DNA of 64,000 nucleotides, taken from the NCBI RefSeq assembly GCF_000275845.1, contig NW_006766885.1, forward strand, positions 461,046 to 525,045. The letters are read 5' to 3'. The position numbers and the translations under genes were made by a program. The number at the start of each line of letters is the position of its first letter. The stretch's first letter is position 1. The notes below the pieces were generated by a model. That model was not told the origin of the DNA. It was given only the letters and a program-made list of their open reading frames with translations, and did no database searches. Source of the DNA: Dichomitus squalens LYAD-421 SS1. Lineage: Eukaryota > Basidiomycota > Agaricomycetes > Polyporales > Polyporaceae. Below, in pieces: positions 1 through 18,380 of this stretch.

Positions 1-1412
1 TTCCCCCGTCAGCCTCCCACAGACTGCCTCCGTCGGCCCGCCGAGCATCATCCGGACACATACGCACCGTACAGCGCTCGCAGGAACTAATCACTCTAGA
101 GTCGTGCATGCATGAGTGGGCTGTGCGTACAAGATACGGATATCCTCACTGCCTCCCTACCTTACGGGTTGCGGAATGCTGTACAGCGTACTATCGTAGG
201 CGGTTCTTGCGGATCAAGTACTCACGTCGGCCACTCGAATGATATGTGAGGCTGCTGCGCACCATTGACTTGAATGTTTTCTCCGGCCAGGCTGTGCCTT
301 AGCCTGCTTGGCAGGGCTGGCGACAATACAGCATCGCGTTATATCGCTCTGCACGCGCAGGTCCGCGCTCGCTCTCAACCGCCTTCGCGGTAGATAGCCA
401 GTGAGTTACATGTGCAAATGAATTGCTGCGTATACGCTGCGCTGTGAAGGTTAACGCCGCTCGGCAACCTGCACGCAGATCCTGGGATTGCGAGGCATGT
501 TCCGTGTGCATACCCCGTGCGCTGCAGCGCATTCAGTGAGCAGCAGCGGAAAAGCTATCCCCCCTTTGCTATCTCCAACAACCAGAGGCAAGTGCCGTCG
601 CACCTGCTACTCTACGCGGCAAGCTTTGTCATACAACTTTCTTTGATCTCCTGCAACCGGTGCTCTATCTGTTTGCCGGGCCTGTGGCACGTATCTCGAT
701 CTAGTCTTGTGAGGTCTCTGCCAGTGGTACCGCTTGGAATACTGGAGTCAGAAAGCCCTCCATATATGCGTTGAAAGTTCGACTTTACACGGACGTTCAT
801 GACCGCGCAAGAGTGTACACAACAGCAGGAGAAGAGGATGTGAATTACGGTGCGCCCTTCACTTCACTTCATCTCCGAATGTGGTGCGCCCCTGACAATG
901 TGCTTTGTGTCTTTCGTAGCCGCCCAGCGCGGTTGCGTGAAGCTAGCGAACTATTCTTCTCTTAATCTGGGATGCGGCCGCTTTGACGGCCTAAGCACCC
1001 TGCCCGCTTTCAACCGTCCGTACGCTGCCTGCACATTATGCACAATAGCCCGCCTTTGGCCTCCCCATGTTCCAATAGGATAATGATCAGCTAAAGACCG
1101 TGGCAGGCCTTAAAGCAGAGGCCACGTCCGGCCCTCGCGTTGCGCTGTGTTCCAACTGTTCTGTTTCGACAGGAGCTCCCGCTTTGGTCCGCTTGAGAAG
1201 TCCCTGTAGGTTCGTCCCTGATTTCGCCCTTCTGGCTGGCACTCGCCCCCGCTGTCGTGGTTCTGAGAGCAAAGCGTCCAGCTGCCTTGGGATATAAGCC
1301 TCCCCCATTCGATTCTCAACCCTAGGTTATTTCGTTTCTCGGACGCCTCCACCACCGATCCCCTACAGACTACCCGCACCACTTATACCCAACGTCAACA
1401 CACATACCCATC
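1..1412. other. Intergenic and upstream region, no gene recognised
   Basis: I see no protein-like reading frame with a supported start or splice sites in this stretch. The open frames are short, overlap on both strands and resemble no family I know. A TATA-like sequence (gatataag, about 1290-1297) lies roughly 115 bases upstream of the first gene's start, and a C/T-rich stretch follows it. Both fit a promoter for that gene. Confidence 0.5.
1290..1297 (+). promoter_or_regulatory. TATA-like element of the 1413 gene
   Basis: gatataag about 115 bases upstream of the ATG, followed by a C/T-rich tract typical of fungal core promoters. Position and context only. Confidence 0.35.
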
Positions 1413-3311
1413 ATGAAGCGAAGCCTATCTGTATCGGCCATAGAGCGCGCGCGGAGGCTGTCGGACGCCGTCAGGTCAGTAGCCACTCCCACTCGTTTCC
1501 GCATAAGTCGGCTAACCTGTCTCTCGCCCTCCACCACACATGCCGCCCTCCTAACCACACAGAGGAGCGATCGCGCCTGTGCTAGCGTACAGGCCCAGGC
1601 CCCAGCGCACCCAAGACGACTCCTCGCTCGACTACTACGGGAGCAATCACAAGCGCGTAAAGTCTTCAGAATCTGGGCTCCATCGGACGCTCTCCCTGCG
1701 GCACCGCAACATCTCCAAGGACGACATCCGGCCCTTCCCGGGGATCAACGCGTCCAGCTCCACCCTCAACCTCTGGGTCGGGGGCGCGACGATCGCCACC
1801 GAGCCCGAGAGCCCCCAGCTCCAGTCCCGCTGGAGCGCGGACACCGACGTCCTCGAGATGCGGACCAGCCGCGGGAGGAAGACGGAGAGGGGCGCGAAGA
1901 CCGCGAAGCCGACGCGGCCTGTCAAGCCCGACCGCCCGGAGGGGCACGATCCGCTCGCGAGCATGCTCCGTCATGGGATTACTGGGCTCGCTCCGTCCCC
2001 CGCCCTTCTGGTCTCTGAGGACAGGAGGCAGCGCGAGGCGATGAGGCGCAGCAAGGAGTCCGCCCGCCCGGCCGCAGCCGCACCCAGTCCTGGTCCCTCG
2101 CGCCACCAGCCAACCGTTCGCCGGGGGGTCCGCGACGACGACTCGGAGGTGGGGCCACCCGTCCCGCCGAAGGATTACGTGATGCAGAAGGTGTTCTCCC
2201 CCTTTGCTATTGCGCCTCCTACTGGCCACACCATTCATCAGTCGCCGCGAAGGAACAACAACGGGCACCACCGTCCGGGCCTCACTCGAGACATGTCTGT
2301 CAAGTCCGCGCCTGACGGTACCTCGGGGGTCACTAGGGTCGTTCCGACCCCTCGACGCCAGGCAACGTTGGACGAGCGCGTACGACACGACCGTGGAGGC
2401 TTTGGCATCGACGTTTCCGCGACCACCGGCTCCATCCAAAAGCAACCGCAGCCGACCCAATCCCTCCGCCGTACCCCCTCCTCGGCCGACGTGACGCTCC
2501 GCGCCGCCACCCGCGCTCACCGGCAGGCTGAGCCTCGTCGTCGGGAAGATGAGCGCAACGGGCAGCACGGGCGCCCGGACGAGAACGCATCCCGGCGCGG
2601 ACGCGTAGCGGCCAGAAACGATGCGCCTGCGTATAGGGCCTCTCCGCTGGGTGGTGTGCGGCAGCGTTCCATCCCCCGTCCGTTGCCGGCGCCGACGGGC
2701 CCCCTCCCCCGCGTCCCGGCGAGCCTCTGCCCGATCTGCTCTGGAAGAGGCGGCCGAGCGCGATGGACGTCCCGCGCGACGTCCGGCCTGACGACGGCGA
2801 CTCCATCTTCCACTCGCGCGGCTCCGCCGTCCCCGACCGCAGCACGCGTCCGACCGGGCGTCCGACAGAGAGGGCGCGCACCGGAGAGGCCAGGGGCATG
2901 CTGATCCCCACGGCACCCGTTGCAGGCTCGGGGATGATCGCCAAGGTGCAGGGCTCGCTGCGCGTGCGGGACTCCCCCGCCTCGCGGCCTGTGCAGATGG
3001 CCGCCACCCCTCCCGCTCAGGACCGCCCGCTCTCGTACGAGGGCGAGGTCGTCATCGCGCCGTTCATGTTCGACGACGACCCGCCTGAGCCGACCAAGGT
3101 GTATGAGAGTCGGAGCGAGTACGAGCGGCGGCTCGCGGAGGAGAGGTATGTCGAGAGGCTGTCTCGCACCAATCCGTGGAAGAGCGAGGAGTACGCGTAT
3201 CAGCAGCAGCAGGTCGCACAGGCGGTTGCCGAGCCGGAGTCGGTGCGGCCGCTCTGTATACGCAAACATTCCAGCCAGACGAAGGAAAACAAGTACAATT
3301 CCCGGATCTGA
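1413..3311 (+). CDS. Unrecognised basidiomycete protein, Ser/Pro/Arg-rich, low complexity
   Basis: Not recognised. The ATG at 1413 opens a short first exon of about 20 residues beginning MKRSLSVSAIERARR. An intron with donor GTCAGT (near 1474) and acceptor ACACAG (near 1561) joins it in frame to a long exon containing DDSSLDYYGSN and INASSSTLNLWVGG. The last 180 or so residues (2763-3311) contain VVIAPFMFDDDPPEP and the charged YESRSEYERRLAEERYVERL, followed by a polar tail and a TGA at 3309-3311. The protein of about 600 residues is rich in Ser, Pro and Arg, with no signal peptide or membrane segment, and looks largely disordered. The reading frame is not continuous between about 2490 and 2760: the protein-like frame shifts there without a convincing intron. 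An unusual short intron or a base-call error is possible. The start and both ends are better supported than the middle. Confidence 0.6.
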
Positions 3312-3887
3312 GCGCCGTTTCCTTCTGTCCTTTGCGTCCTTGCACGCACTCTCGGTCGTCCAGCAGCAACTTAAAAGCATACAGCATACATACACATCCG
3401 TTCGTTCCTTACTTCGCCTATTGGTTTCCATTATCGCCTTTCCCCTCAGCTACGAGATCATATTCTGCGACGATCGTTAATCGATGCACGCCCATCATGT
3501 CCACGGCTTACGACACGCCTTCGACTTCGACGTTACCACTGTATCACTATATCTATTGCTAGAACACCTTATCGCCCAGGTCCGGCGCACACACTCTTTG
3601 TAGAATGTCTCTCACTCTCAACCTCAAATTACTCATGACTTGTCTCGTTGCTGTATCCATAGGCTCCGTTATCACGCACACATTCTAGCTCACCTACTTC
3701 ACCGTTACCTTTCCATAGATATCCTGTAATGTTGAATTCCAATATGATTATGATTCGTACTTGTACTTGAACCCCGGCTGCGTTCCGCATGTTGGGAGTG
3801 TCTGATATCCGCTGGCAGGGCTACCAGGTCTCCAATGGCGCATGTGCTGTAGTGTAGCATTGTGCGCCAACAAGACAACAGAGGACA
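3312..3887. other. Convergent 3' region, no gene seen
   Basis: This lies between the stop codons of two convergent genes. It is AT-richer than its surroundings and probably holds the 3' UTRs and polyadenylation sites of both. No coding-like frame is visible. Confidence 0.5.
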
Positions 3888-6342
3888 TCACCATATACGT
3901 TTAACCATCGTGAATCTCGTGATTTCTTCCAAAGGTAACTTCTTCCTCTTCCCCCCATCCTTGTCACCCTCTCCAGGTTTCCGCTCGCCAATCTCAGCAA
4001 CAGGGCTCGCATCGTCGCGCTTATTGTCCAGCAATGTCTTGAGCTCTTTATTGTACCTCTGCAAAGAGATAGACCCGCATAAGACGGGGTGGGACAAAGC
4101 GAGCGTTCACGACGTACCTGCTCCTCCTTGCCCTCGCCGATGGGATCGCGCCCGAAATCGTTCACCCGATCCGCCTCCTCGCGCGCCTCCATGCCCGCAC
4201 GTCGGCGCGTGGCGTACGTTAGCAGGTGCACCCCTAGGATGATCTTGATAACCAACAAGCTGTCGCCATGGCACCCTTCAGCATCTTTAGTGAACATAAG
4301 GAACCGCAAGAGGCTCACCAGCCCCAACACAGGAATGCGATCGCGCTCCACTTTGCTATGTTGGTCCAGTCATTCTGCGTGTACTCCTGCCACGACCGAG
4401 TCCAAAGAGGAGACTCCTCCGCGTGCATCGAGATGAGGAGGCCGACAGATTGCGAGCCGATGAGGACCGCGAGGACCGCGAGAGGCAACGAGGCAAAGCC
4501 CAGTCGCCGAGCAACAAGAGGAGATTGGTCGACATACGTATGCTGCACCGAACACGTGAGTTGACTCGCCGGTAAGGAGTGTCAGTGGAATCACCTTCTG
4601 CGCTCCGCGTCGGCCAACGGCGCTTCCGCTGGCAAGGTCACGACATAGAACATCCGTGTAGCGTTCGTACACGGAGGGGCGAATGTGGTTGAACTTCGTG
4701 ATGAAGGCATGCTTCAACCAGTCTACTAGCGTTTCGGATGCCATCACGGTCAGGACCGGCTGTGAGGTATACTGATGTTAGTGTGACAGGATTCAAGGAG
4801 CCATTCAGAAACTAACGTAGGATATCGTCCACAAGACGTTGTTGCCACGGAACCAACCGAAGCTCTTTGGTAACGCGAAGCCTTCGTTGAAGTTAAAAGT
4901 AGAGCCCGAGAGTTCTATCAAGTTACGAAAGGCGACAACGAGTAGCATCAAGGCAAGGGTAAAGCGCTCGACTATGTCTGCATCGATGTATGAGCAGCAC
5001 GTTCCTGAGAGATCGCCGGTATGCATCAAGCAGCGACATACCTGCGCAGGTTATCTGGAAGAGATTGTCCTTCTCGAACTTTTTGAAAACACTACCCTTG
5101 ATCTCGACGAACTGATTGGAGACCAGCAACGTCAAGAGTGCATGGTCGTAAGAGTTCACTGCAACGTTTAGGGAAATCATCTGATAGATCATAACGAGTG
5201 CGTGTGCAACTGCGCAAGGTCAGATGGTGGATTTCTACCAAATGCCGTGAATTACCTGTGTAGACGACAGCAAGTAAGAAGTAGAAGAACGGACGTAGTG
5301 TGTGCGACGTAGGCCTCTTCCTATGTGATATGTATTCCAGAGTCGAGCGGGAGAACAAACAATCAATGATGTCTTGGCCAATCGACGCGCACAAACGGTC
5401 AGCGATCTGGTGGGTTATTGCGGTATTGAGACTTATAATGGATCATAAACCAGGATTGGGCACCTACTTCGAGTGCGTTGAAGATCACATACAGTTTGAT
5501 CGTGTCTTGCCCTCGAATGAAATGATACAGCTTGCTCGCATCCGTTAGTGGCGCTAGAATGATTATAGAGATGACAAGGAGGAAGGCGCGAAGGATGTCG
5601 GCCTTCTGAGATGGAGGAAGAGATAGAGCACTTCGCGAGAAAGTGTTGAGGAGCAGCCGCCAGAACGCTAGGATGAACCGTATAGGAAGGATGGTGAAGG
5701 TGTATATGAACGAGTCGAGGCAAACGATGAACCCGAACAGAAATATCTGCAGATGTGCTGGTTTGAACAGATGAATGCACATGTGATGACGTATGGGTAA
5801 CTGACCTTCTCGAGGGCAATAGGCATGCTTAGGAAGTTGCTCACTCGTTCCCACTTCAACTCCTGATGTGAGTCGAAGTCCGTAGCCAGCAGCTCTTCAC
5901 GCAAATAGTCCCATAGTGAGAATGGAGGTTCATATACGGAGTCAATGCTCAGAAAAGAGGGCAAGGGGGCAGACAAGGGGGAGGTTGGCTGAAGGGGAGG
6001 AGATGGAGAAATGGGCGTTGGAGGGAGCGAGGCGTACGCTAGGGGGGCTCGTGGGCCCTCAGGAGTTTGGGGTTCATGGTCGTGAGCAGCAGAAGAGCTG
6101 TAAGCTGCGGAGTACCTGAAGGTAGCGTCTTCATCTGAGTGGGAATCGTTGCGAGTATGGCTCGGAGAGAATTCATATGTCTCGTCACTAGACACGGATA
6201 ATCCGCGTTTACGCCTCTTGGTGGTGGATGAACTTGCTGACGCGGCGTAGAGGTTAGGATTCCAACGTAAGCCAGTGGCTGCGGACGCAGAGAAGTATCT
6301 CCTGACGCGTTTTCTTTTAGGCGAACGCGACACTTGAGGCAT
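3888..6342 (-). CDS. TAPT1/Emp65-family ER membrane protein
   Basis: Multi-pass membrane protein of the TAPT1 (DUF747) family. Yeast Emp65, in a complex with Slp1, protects folding proteins in the ER; animal TAPT1 is linked to cilium and skeletal development. Spliced exons give a long Ser/Arg/Pro-rich N-terminus, then the family block SLWDYLREELLATDFD followed by KWERVSNFLSMP. After it come hydrophobic segments including FLFGFIVCLDSFIYTFTIL, ILRAFLLVISIIILAPL, RPFFYFLLAVVYT and LPLAVLAVLIGSQSVGLLIS. The conserved GSVFKKFEKDNLFQI and the loop FITKFNHIRPSVYERY are present. The C-terminus is charged and ends KRIW at 3888. Length is about 690 residues in roughly eight exons. The first safe ATG is at 6342 (MPQVSRSPKRKR); an in-frame ATG at 6387 lies in what looks like a 5' UTR intron (GTAAGT near 6424, TAG near 6375). 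The next gene on the same strand is SMC3, more than 1 kb upstream. Confidence 0.9.
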
Positions 6343-12338
<5,996 letters not shown>

Positions 12339-13893
12339 ATGTTGTCTCTCCGCCTCCACCGTCTTTGCGCTCGCTCGCGCCTTCAATCACTCGCACGAAC
12401 CTACTCGTCCCAGTCTTTGCTACCTCCACTCCCCCCTCAAGAAGAATGGCGCAAGACCTTCACTTACCAGACCGTCGCACGACGTGATCGTGTCTTCGTC
12501 CGCACCCCACAAGCTGCCCGTTCAATAGCCCAGTCATTATTTACACGCACCCCTGCCGCCACGGATAAAGGCAAGGTCGTCATAGAGGCCTTCCCAGGTG
12601 CGTACTAGAAGCAACTGTTCTGCGTGAGCTGGTAGCCTGACTTTTGACGTAGGGCCCGGCGCGCTTTCCCGTGCTCTCTTGGAGCTACCCAGCTCTACCG
12701 TGCGCAAACTCATCATCCTCGAAGATGATCCCACATACCTCAAGTATCTCGAGGTAAGTTCTAGATACGGTCTTGTTTCAATTCGTATACAGCTGAATTA
12801 CTCAGCCTCTTGCAGATGCGGACCCTCGTGTAACCGTCGTCCCCATGTCCGGACACAAGTGGGACACATATTCGCATCTGGACGAGCACGGTCTGCTGGA
12901 TGACGTTGAAGCCTGTCCATGGGATGCCACAAGTGAGTGACTTCTTGGCGCTGTTCCCCATGCCGTCCCTCATCTCCCATACCCACGCACAGTCCCCGAC
13001 TTGCACTTCGTCTCCCACCTCGCGCACAACGTCTACGGCGAACAGCTCGTCGCCCAGCTCTTCCGCTCGATCCCAGAGCGCGCTTGGCTGTTCAAGTACG
13101 GCCGCGTCCCGATGAGCATCATCATGAGCGAGTGGGTCTGGTCGGTACGCACAACCCCCCTGGGACCCCCCTCTGTGCTGCCTCGTATTCACGTAAACGG
13201 GTCCGCCTACAGCGTCTGACCGCGGGGCCGGGCACGAGCAGGCGCTGCAAGCTCTCCGTCATCGCCGAGGCGACGGCGGACATCCAGGACGCGTTCGATC
13301 CTGCGCTCGTGTCGCCCTACGAGGCGCACTTCTACCCTCCACCCGCGGTCTACAAGAAGGGCCTGAGCAGGAAGCCTGGGCAGCCCATGTACGGCATCAC
13401 GGCCGTCCCATACGTCGACCAGGTGCGTCGTTCCGCTTGGTACCGGAGGGGATGAGTTGAGCCCACCGACATCGCCTGTCACGCACGCGCATACCCAGGT
13501 GATCCAAAAGGGTATGACCGACCAGTGGGACTACGTCCTCCGGCGGCTGTTCGTGCTCAAGAGCACGGTGCTCAAGGACGCTATCAGGTACGCACTCCGT
13601 CGAGCGGGAGATGGGGAACGTTCAACGGCTAACGGTCGGGCAGTTCGCTTGCTCCCGGAGCGGTGACGCTACTCAAGGTGCTGGGGGACGCGAGCCTGCC
13701 TCGTGACCAGCGGGTGAACGTCTCGAAGCGCATACGGGAGTTGAACGTCGCGGACTGGGCGCTGATACATCGTGCGTTCGATGCGTGGCCGTTCAAGCCA
13801 CAGGTGCGTTATTCTCCCTTGCTGCGTAGGGCCAAAGCTGAATTCGACTCCCAGGATTTGTTGATTGGGGATGCCTTCATGCCCGAGGAGTAG
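12339..13893 (+). CDS. Mitochondrial transcription factor B / rRNA adenine dimethyltransferase-like (MTF1 family)
   Basis: Protein of the KsgA/Dim1 Rossmann-fold family, in the divergent branch that includes the mitochondrial transcription factor Mtf1/TFB. In that branch it helps mitochondrial RNA polymerase open promoters. The N-terminus (MLSLRLHRLCARSRLQSLAR) is basic and Leu/Arg-rich, as expected for a matrix-targeting presequence. The S-adenosylmethionine motif I region reads VVIEAFPGPGALSRALLEL, split by an intron after AFPG. RKLIILEDDPTYLKYLE marks the acidic end of beta-2. Later blocks include PDLHFVSHLAHNVYGEQL, WLFKYGRVPMSIIMSEWVW and AVPYVDQVIQKGMTDQWDY. The last exon encodes DLLIGDAFMPEE and a TAG at 13891-13893. 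About 400 residues in roughly seven exons. Family membership is clear; whether it acts as a transcription factor or a methyltransferase is inferred. Confidence 0.82.
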
Positions 13894-14024
13894 ATTCTGG
13901 ACTGTTCGTTTGCACGGTCTCTGGTCGTGACACGATCCTCCGCATGCTTCATCGATATATGAAAGCATCGTATACACGCTACTAGTCTATAGGTACAGTA
14001 ATACAGGAACATGCACACTCACTC
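13894..14024. other. Short convergent 3' spacer
   Basis: 131 bp between the stop codons of the MTF1-like gene (+) and CTF4 (-). The 3' UTRs probably overlap here. Confidence 0.6.
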
Positions 14025-17000
14025 CTACTCCGCGTCTACCGCGAGCTCCCGCTGCTGTCGCGGCGGGGACTCTGGCCACTCAATCGGCTCCTGCGGGGCA
14101 ACAAGGTAAGCTCAAGTGGTACATAGACGTAGAACCGTGTGCATACCTCGTCCATGTCGTCAGCTTGCGTCTCCAACTGTGTCTGCTGCTCGTCGATCTG
14201 AGTGTCATCGTTCGCAAGCGTCTCAGCCTGGCTGTCGTCCATCGCGACGTCCGGCTGGGTATCGGTCTGCGTTTCAGTCTGCGTCTGGCTCTCCAGCCCC
14301 TTGCTCGCCTCCTGCGATTCCCCTCCGCCCCCGGCAGCCTTCCTCTTCTTCGCCGGGGCCTTCTTCTCCTTCTCCGCAGGCTGCACAGCAGGCAGGCCGA
14401 ACAGCGTCGTCTGCCTCCCTGCGTCCTTCGGCTTGCCCTTGCCCCCCGCCGCGCCGCGCTTGCCTTTGTCGGCCTCGGCCGCGTCGACCTTGTTGAAGAA
14501 GCTATCGCTCTTGTGCACGCTCTTGTTCGCGTCTGCGCTACGCGCGAACGGGTTGCGCCCGTTGGCGTCACCCGCCCCGGGCTTGCGCGCGAATGGGTTG
14601 CTGCCTGCCGCCGGACGTCGTCGACCGAGTCAGCGAACGAACATATATAGCGGGGCACGCTGAATCCGAGATACTCACGAGGTTGAGGGGCACCATTCCT
14701 CACAGCCGAGGCAGGCTCACCGATCGCGCGACGCTTCGCGCCAGAATCTGCCCCTGGGGAGCGCGTCTCGCGCACCGGCTCGTCGTCCGCGGGGCGCTTC
14801 CGGCCCCCAGGCGACTGCCACGAATAGTCGTCCTGCGTGCTGTCCGCAAACGACGACCCGTTGAGCACCGTATTATCGTCCGAGATTTGGCTCGAGGCAG
14901 CGGCAGCCCGCTCGAGACCCGGTCTATGCAGCGCGGGGGGCGGCCGGAAGTCCTGGAACGGCTTCGGGCGCGAGCCTCCCGCGTCACTGGCGGCAGCGGG
15001 GAGGCGCATGGCCGGGATGGGCGCGAAGTCCGCCTGGGCCTGCCGCCGTCGCTCGCGGAGCCCCTCGAGGCGGTCCGCGTCGGCGCGCTCCTCCTTGAGC
15101 GCCTCGATCTTCTCCTGGAGGCCGATGAGGTGGTAGAAGCCGGCGATCTTGACCGCGGCGTCGAACGAGGGCGTGAGGTGGAGGAGGCGGGCGAGGTCGA
15201 GCGCGCGCGCGAGGCGGTCGGTCTTGCACGCGTGCTGGATGAGCTGGATGAGCGCCTTGTCGAGCGCGAGCTCGCGCACGGCGAGCTCGGGCGTCGTGAG
15301 GTCGTCCCCGAGGCTGTCGCGGAGGATGTCGAGGAGGAGGGTCTCCCGCGCGAACCTGCATGGAGTCAGGTCAGCCGAGCCATGGTGCGTCGGTCAAAGA
15401 GAAGATGGGGAACTTACTGCTCCTCGAGCGGCGACTCCTTGGCATCTGTCCGCTTGAACGGCAGGCGGATCGGGAGCTCTTGGATGAGGGGCCGCGGGAA
15501 GCCGGGGTGCCCTTGGCGGCCCTTGAGGATGAGGCACATGAAGTTGTCGCCGACGACGCCGACGGGCCAGTACGACTCGTCCTTGCCCTCGCGCCGGTCG
15601 AGCTTGTTCGTGTCGAGGATGCGCACCCACGTCGCCGAGAGCGGGATCCGGAAGCGCGGCATCGCGTTCAGGATACCGGCCGAGTCGTAGATCGCAGGTG
15701 CCTGCGCAAAGGAGGGCCGGTCAGCGATCAGCGTGCAGCGAGGGAACAGGAGACTCGAGCGACGCGCGCGACTTACGCCCTCTTCGGTGATGCCGACCCA
15801 CTTGAGCGTGTGGCGCTTCGGTATCGGCAGCACGTCCTTCTGCAGTATGCAGAAGTCGTCGAACTTGATCAGCCGCCCCGTCAAGTTCTGCGAGCCGTCC
15901 ATCGACGTGCTCCCGTCCCGCGTGACGACGAACACCCACTCGCTCCCCGCGACCATCGTCACAAAGTCCCCCGGCAGGCTCAGACACGCCCGCTCGATCC
16001 CGCTGCCCGTGAGGAAGATGAGCTCCCCCTCGCTCGTCGCGATCACGACGTTTCCCTGCCCCCCAATGTCCACGTCCGTCTTCTCCCTCAGGGACTTGCC
16101 GGACGGGGGCATGCCCCCCGCGGCGACCCCGAGCACGCGCGTGCCTGTAGGGAGGTCGTACGTCCACTCGGACTGCGCCGCCCAGGCCCCGTACGGCTTG
16201 TAGATGACGTGCGCCGCGTGCGAGCTCTCGGGCTGGCAGGCGTAGACCGCGCCGCGCTCGCCGAGGGCGGCAAGCTCGTACCGGAAGTGGTCGGTGAAGT
16301 GGTACGACTTGCGCGCGGAGCGGTCGTGGAACTCGACGTTGACGATATGATGCGTGTCTTGGTCAGTTACTTCCACCACGCCGATCATGTTGTACGCTAT
16401 GTGTGTGTGTGTGTGTGCGCGCGCGTTAGAGAGGACAGAGATCAGGGAGGGGCCCACGTACCTAGATAGCGCTTCTTGTTCTCCATTGGCGTCGAGCCGG
16501 GTTGGAAAGGGCCCTGCGCCTTCGTCACGCTGACCATCTCGCGGATGCCGCTCTCGGTAGCGATCCGCCTCGCTTCCCCGTCATCGTCGTTCAGTCCCCC
16601 ACCGAGGTCGTCGAGGATCCAATCGTCGTTGTCCAGGTCGATCCCAAGGTCGTCATCGACGTTGTCGTCCCTCGGCTTGCTCTTTTCACCGCGCGCGACG
16701 TTGACATTATCATCGTCGAACAGTGTGGGGGTACTCTTCCGCTTGACGGGTACCCCAACCGCCGTCGTACCTACGGAAAGCTTGACAGGGTCGGGCGAGG
16801 AGGACGGTATAGGGTCGCGCCAGCGCGTGAGATCACCAGCAGAGTCCGTCCAGGCGAGCAGGTTCTTGACGGGTGAGAATGCCATCTGGGTGATGGGCGC
16901 ATTGAGCGCACCCTGGAAGCTAGCCAAATTAGTGGTCAGCAGATATTTGACGACCCGCTGTAGAGAGACAAGGGAAGGGGTCGCGTACCGGAAGAGCATG

Positions 17001-18380
17001 CGCCTGTTCTGCGTCGACCAGATGAAAACGCCGGATTTAGATGCGGCTGCGAGGTACACCCCGTTCTTGGAGAGCGCGAGAGCGGTGATGGCGCCCGAGC
17101 ATGCGTCGTCTGAGAGCGTCGAGGACTTGGTCCAGTCGGATCGTGATATTGTTACGATTTCTGCGAGGGGAATCAGGTCGAGCGCAAGGATATACCGGAC
17201 GGAAGAAGGACCTACCGTGCGTCCGTGTGGCGACGAAGAAGTACTGGCCGGAGGTGTGCCATACCGCAGAGCAGTCGTGTCCGAACTCGGGGGACCTGCG
17301 CACCCCCGAACGGTTCGTCAGAGGACTAAGTGCGGAAAACGGCGGAGACTCACTCGGAATCTGCTACGGCGGGAATGATGCCGTCGATGACCTTCTCTTC
17401 CTTAGGTTCGCTCCCTGAGACGTCCCAGACGATTACCTTGCCATCTGCGCCGCATGTTGTCTTGCCCGCCGTGAGCTCGAATCGAGAACTATGCGCACGT
17501 TTCACGTACAAGAAGTGAGCCAGATGGATGCCACGTCGCTTTGCGTACAGCCTTCGAGTGACCTTTCAGTATAGAGATTTTGGTGATGTCGTCGAGGTCG
17601 ATCAGCTTTACGTCCGGCTCGCTGTGTGACAGTCAGTCCTCTCCTACGTCCAGGATTTAGAGCAAAAGCAGAATCGCGGAATCTGGAGCTTTTAGCAATA
17701 GCGACAATTCTGACCACAATGGCCCACTCTGAATTCCCAATGTCAATGGATCCAATAGTAGAGATTGCCTTGCTATTCAGAAAGGGTCCGATTCACGTCG
17801 GGACGACGCTCTTCGTCGTGATAGGAGAATGCAAGAGCGACAAGGAGTCGCTACTATGGGTTCCTCTACTGACAGAGCTCTGTAGAAGGTAAGAAACACT
17901 CACTCGGACGTGACCGCAACCCTGGTCCCCTTAGGGTCCACAACTATACAGCGGATGGGAATTCCTTGCGCACTTGCGACGAGGCCTTCCATGGTAGGCT
18001 TGGCGTCCGGAACGGGCTTCAAGATCTCGTACTTGCGCACGTCTCCATCTTTACTTCCAGATAGCCAGCAGTGCGTCTGAGGGCGGCGTGGGGTTAGCGG
18101 AGAGCGGATGACGGTAGAGCAGAGGACGCACTCCTGCGGCAACGGTGGTAACCTCGTCGGCAGCCTCTGCGGCGCTGGGTGGCTCCTGGTCCTCTCCTAG
18201 CTGTGGGTCCCATATCCTGACGAGACTGTCTGCTCCGCCTGTGTAGACGCGTCTGGGGACGGGAGGTCAGCACGACGCGGCGGAGATGAGGTTAAGCAGG
18301 ACTGACGAGCCATCGCGAGAGAAAGCAAGGGAGGTCGCGCCTGGCCCGTGGGCAGGGTTGCTCTGCACCGTAGACGGCAT
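14025..18380 (-). CDS. CTF4: Replisome/cohesion adaptor CTF4 (Mcl1, AND-1/WDHD1)
   Basis: Trimeric hub that ties the CMG helicase to DNA polymerase alpha and other clients and aids sister-chromatid cohesion. The ATG at 18380 begins [22 protein letters not shown] repeats follow, for example [34 protein letters not shown], and [20 protein letters not shown] with SGVFIWSTQ. An acidic linker ([20 protein letters not shown]) leads to the SepB beta-propeller domain, with [39 protein letters not shown] and [11 protein letters not shown]. The helical bundle ([19 protein letters not shown]) and a long disordered, basic and acidic C-terminus complete it. The last exon begins [13 protein letters not shown] and ends at the TAG at 14025. 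A GT/GC microsatellite sits in one intron (16401-16425). The tail carries repeated NPFAR motifs and a PIP-box-like RQTTLFGLP. More than 1,100 residues in about ten exons. Confidence 0.93.
16401..16425. repeat. (GT)n(GC)n microsatellite in a CTF4 intron
   Basis: An alternating purine-pyrimidine run of about 25 bases, eight GT steps followed by GC steps, within an intron of the CTF4 gene. It is seen directly. Such tracts are prone to length change and can adopt the Z-form. Confidence 0.9.

Noticed and set aside
1666..2916. Long minus-strand open frame (about 416 codons)
   Set aside because: Antisense to the first gene. Arg/Ala/Gly-rich composition is typical of the shadow frame of GC-rich coding DNA; no family resemblance.
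14593..16469. Two overlapping plus-strand open frames of about 365 codons each
   Set aside because: Antisense shadows of CTF4 exons, without resemblance to any protein.
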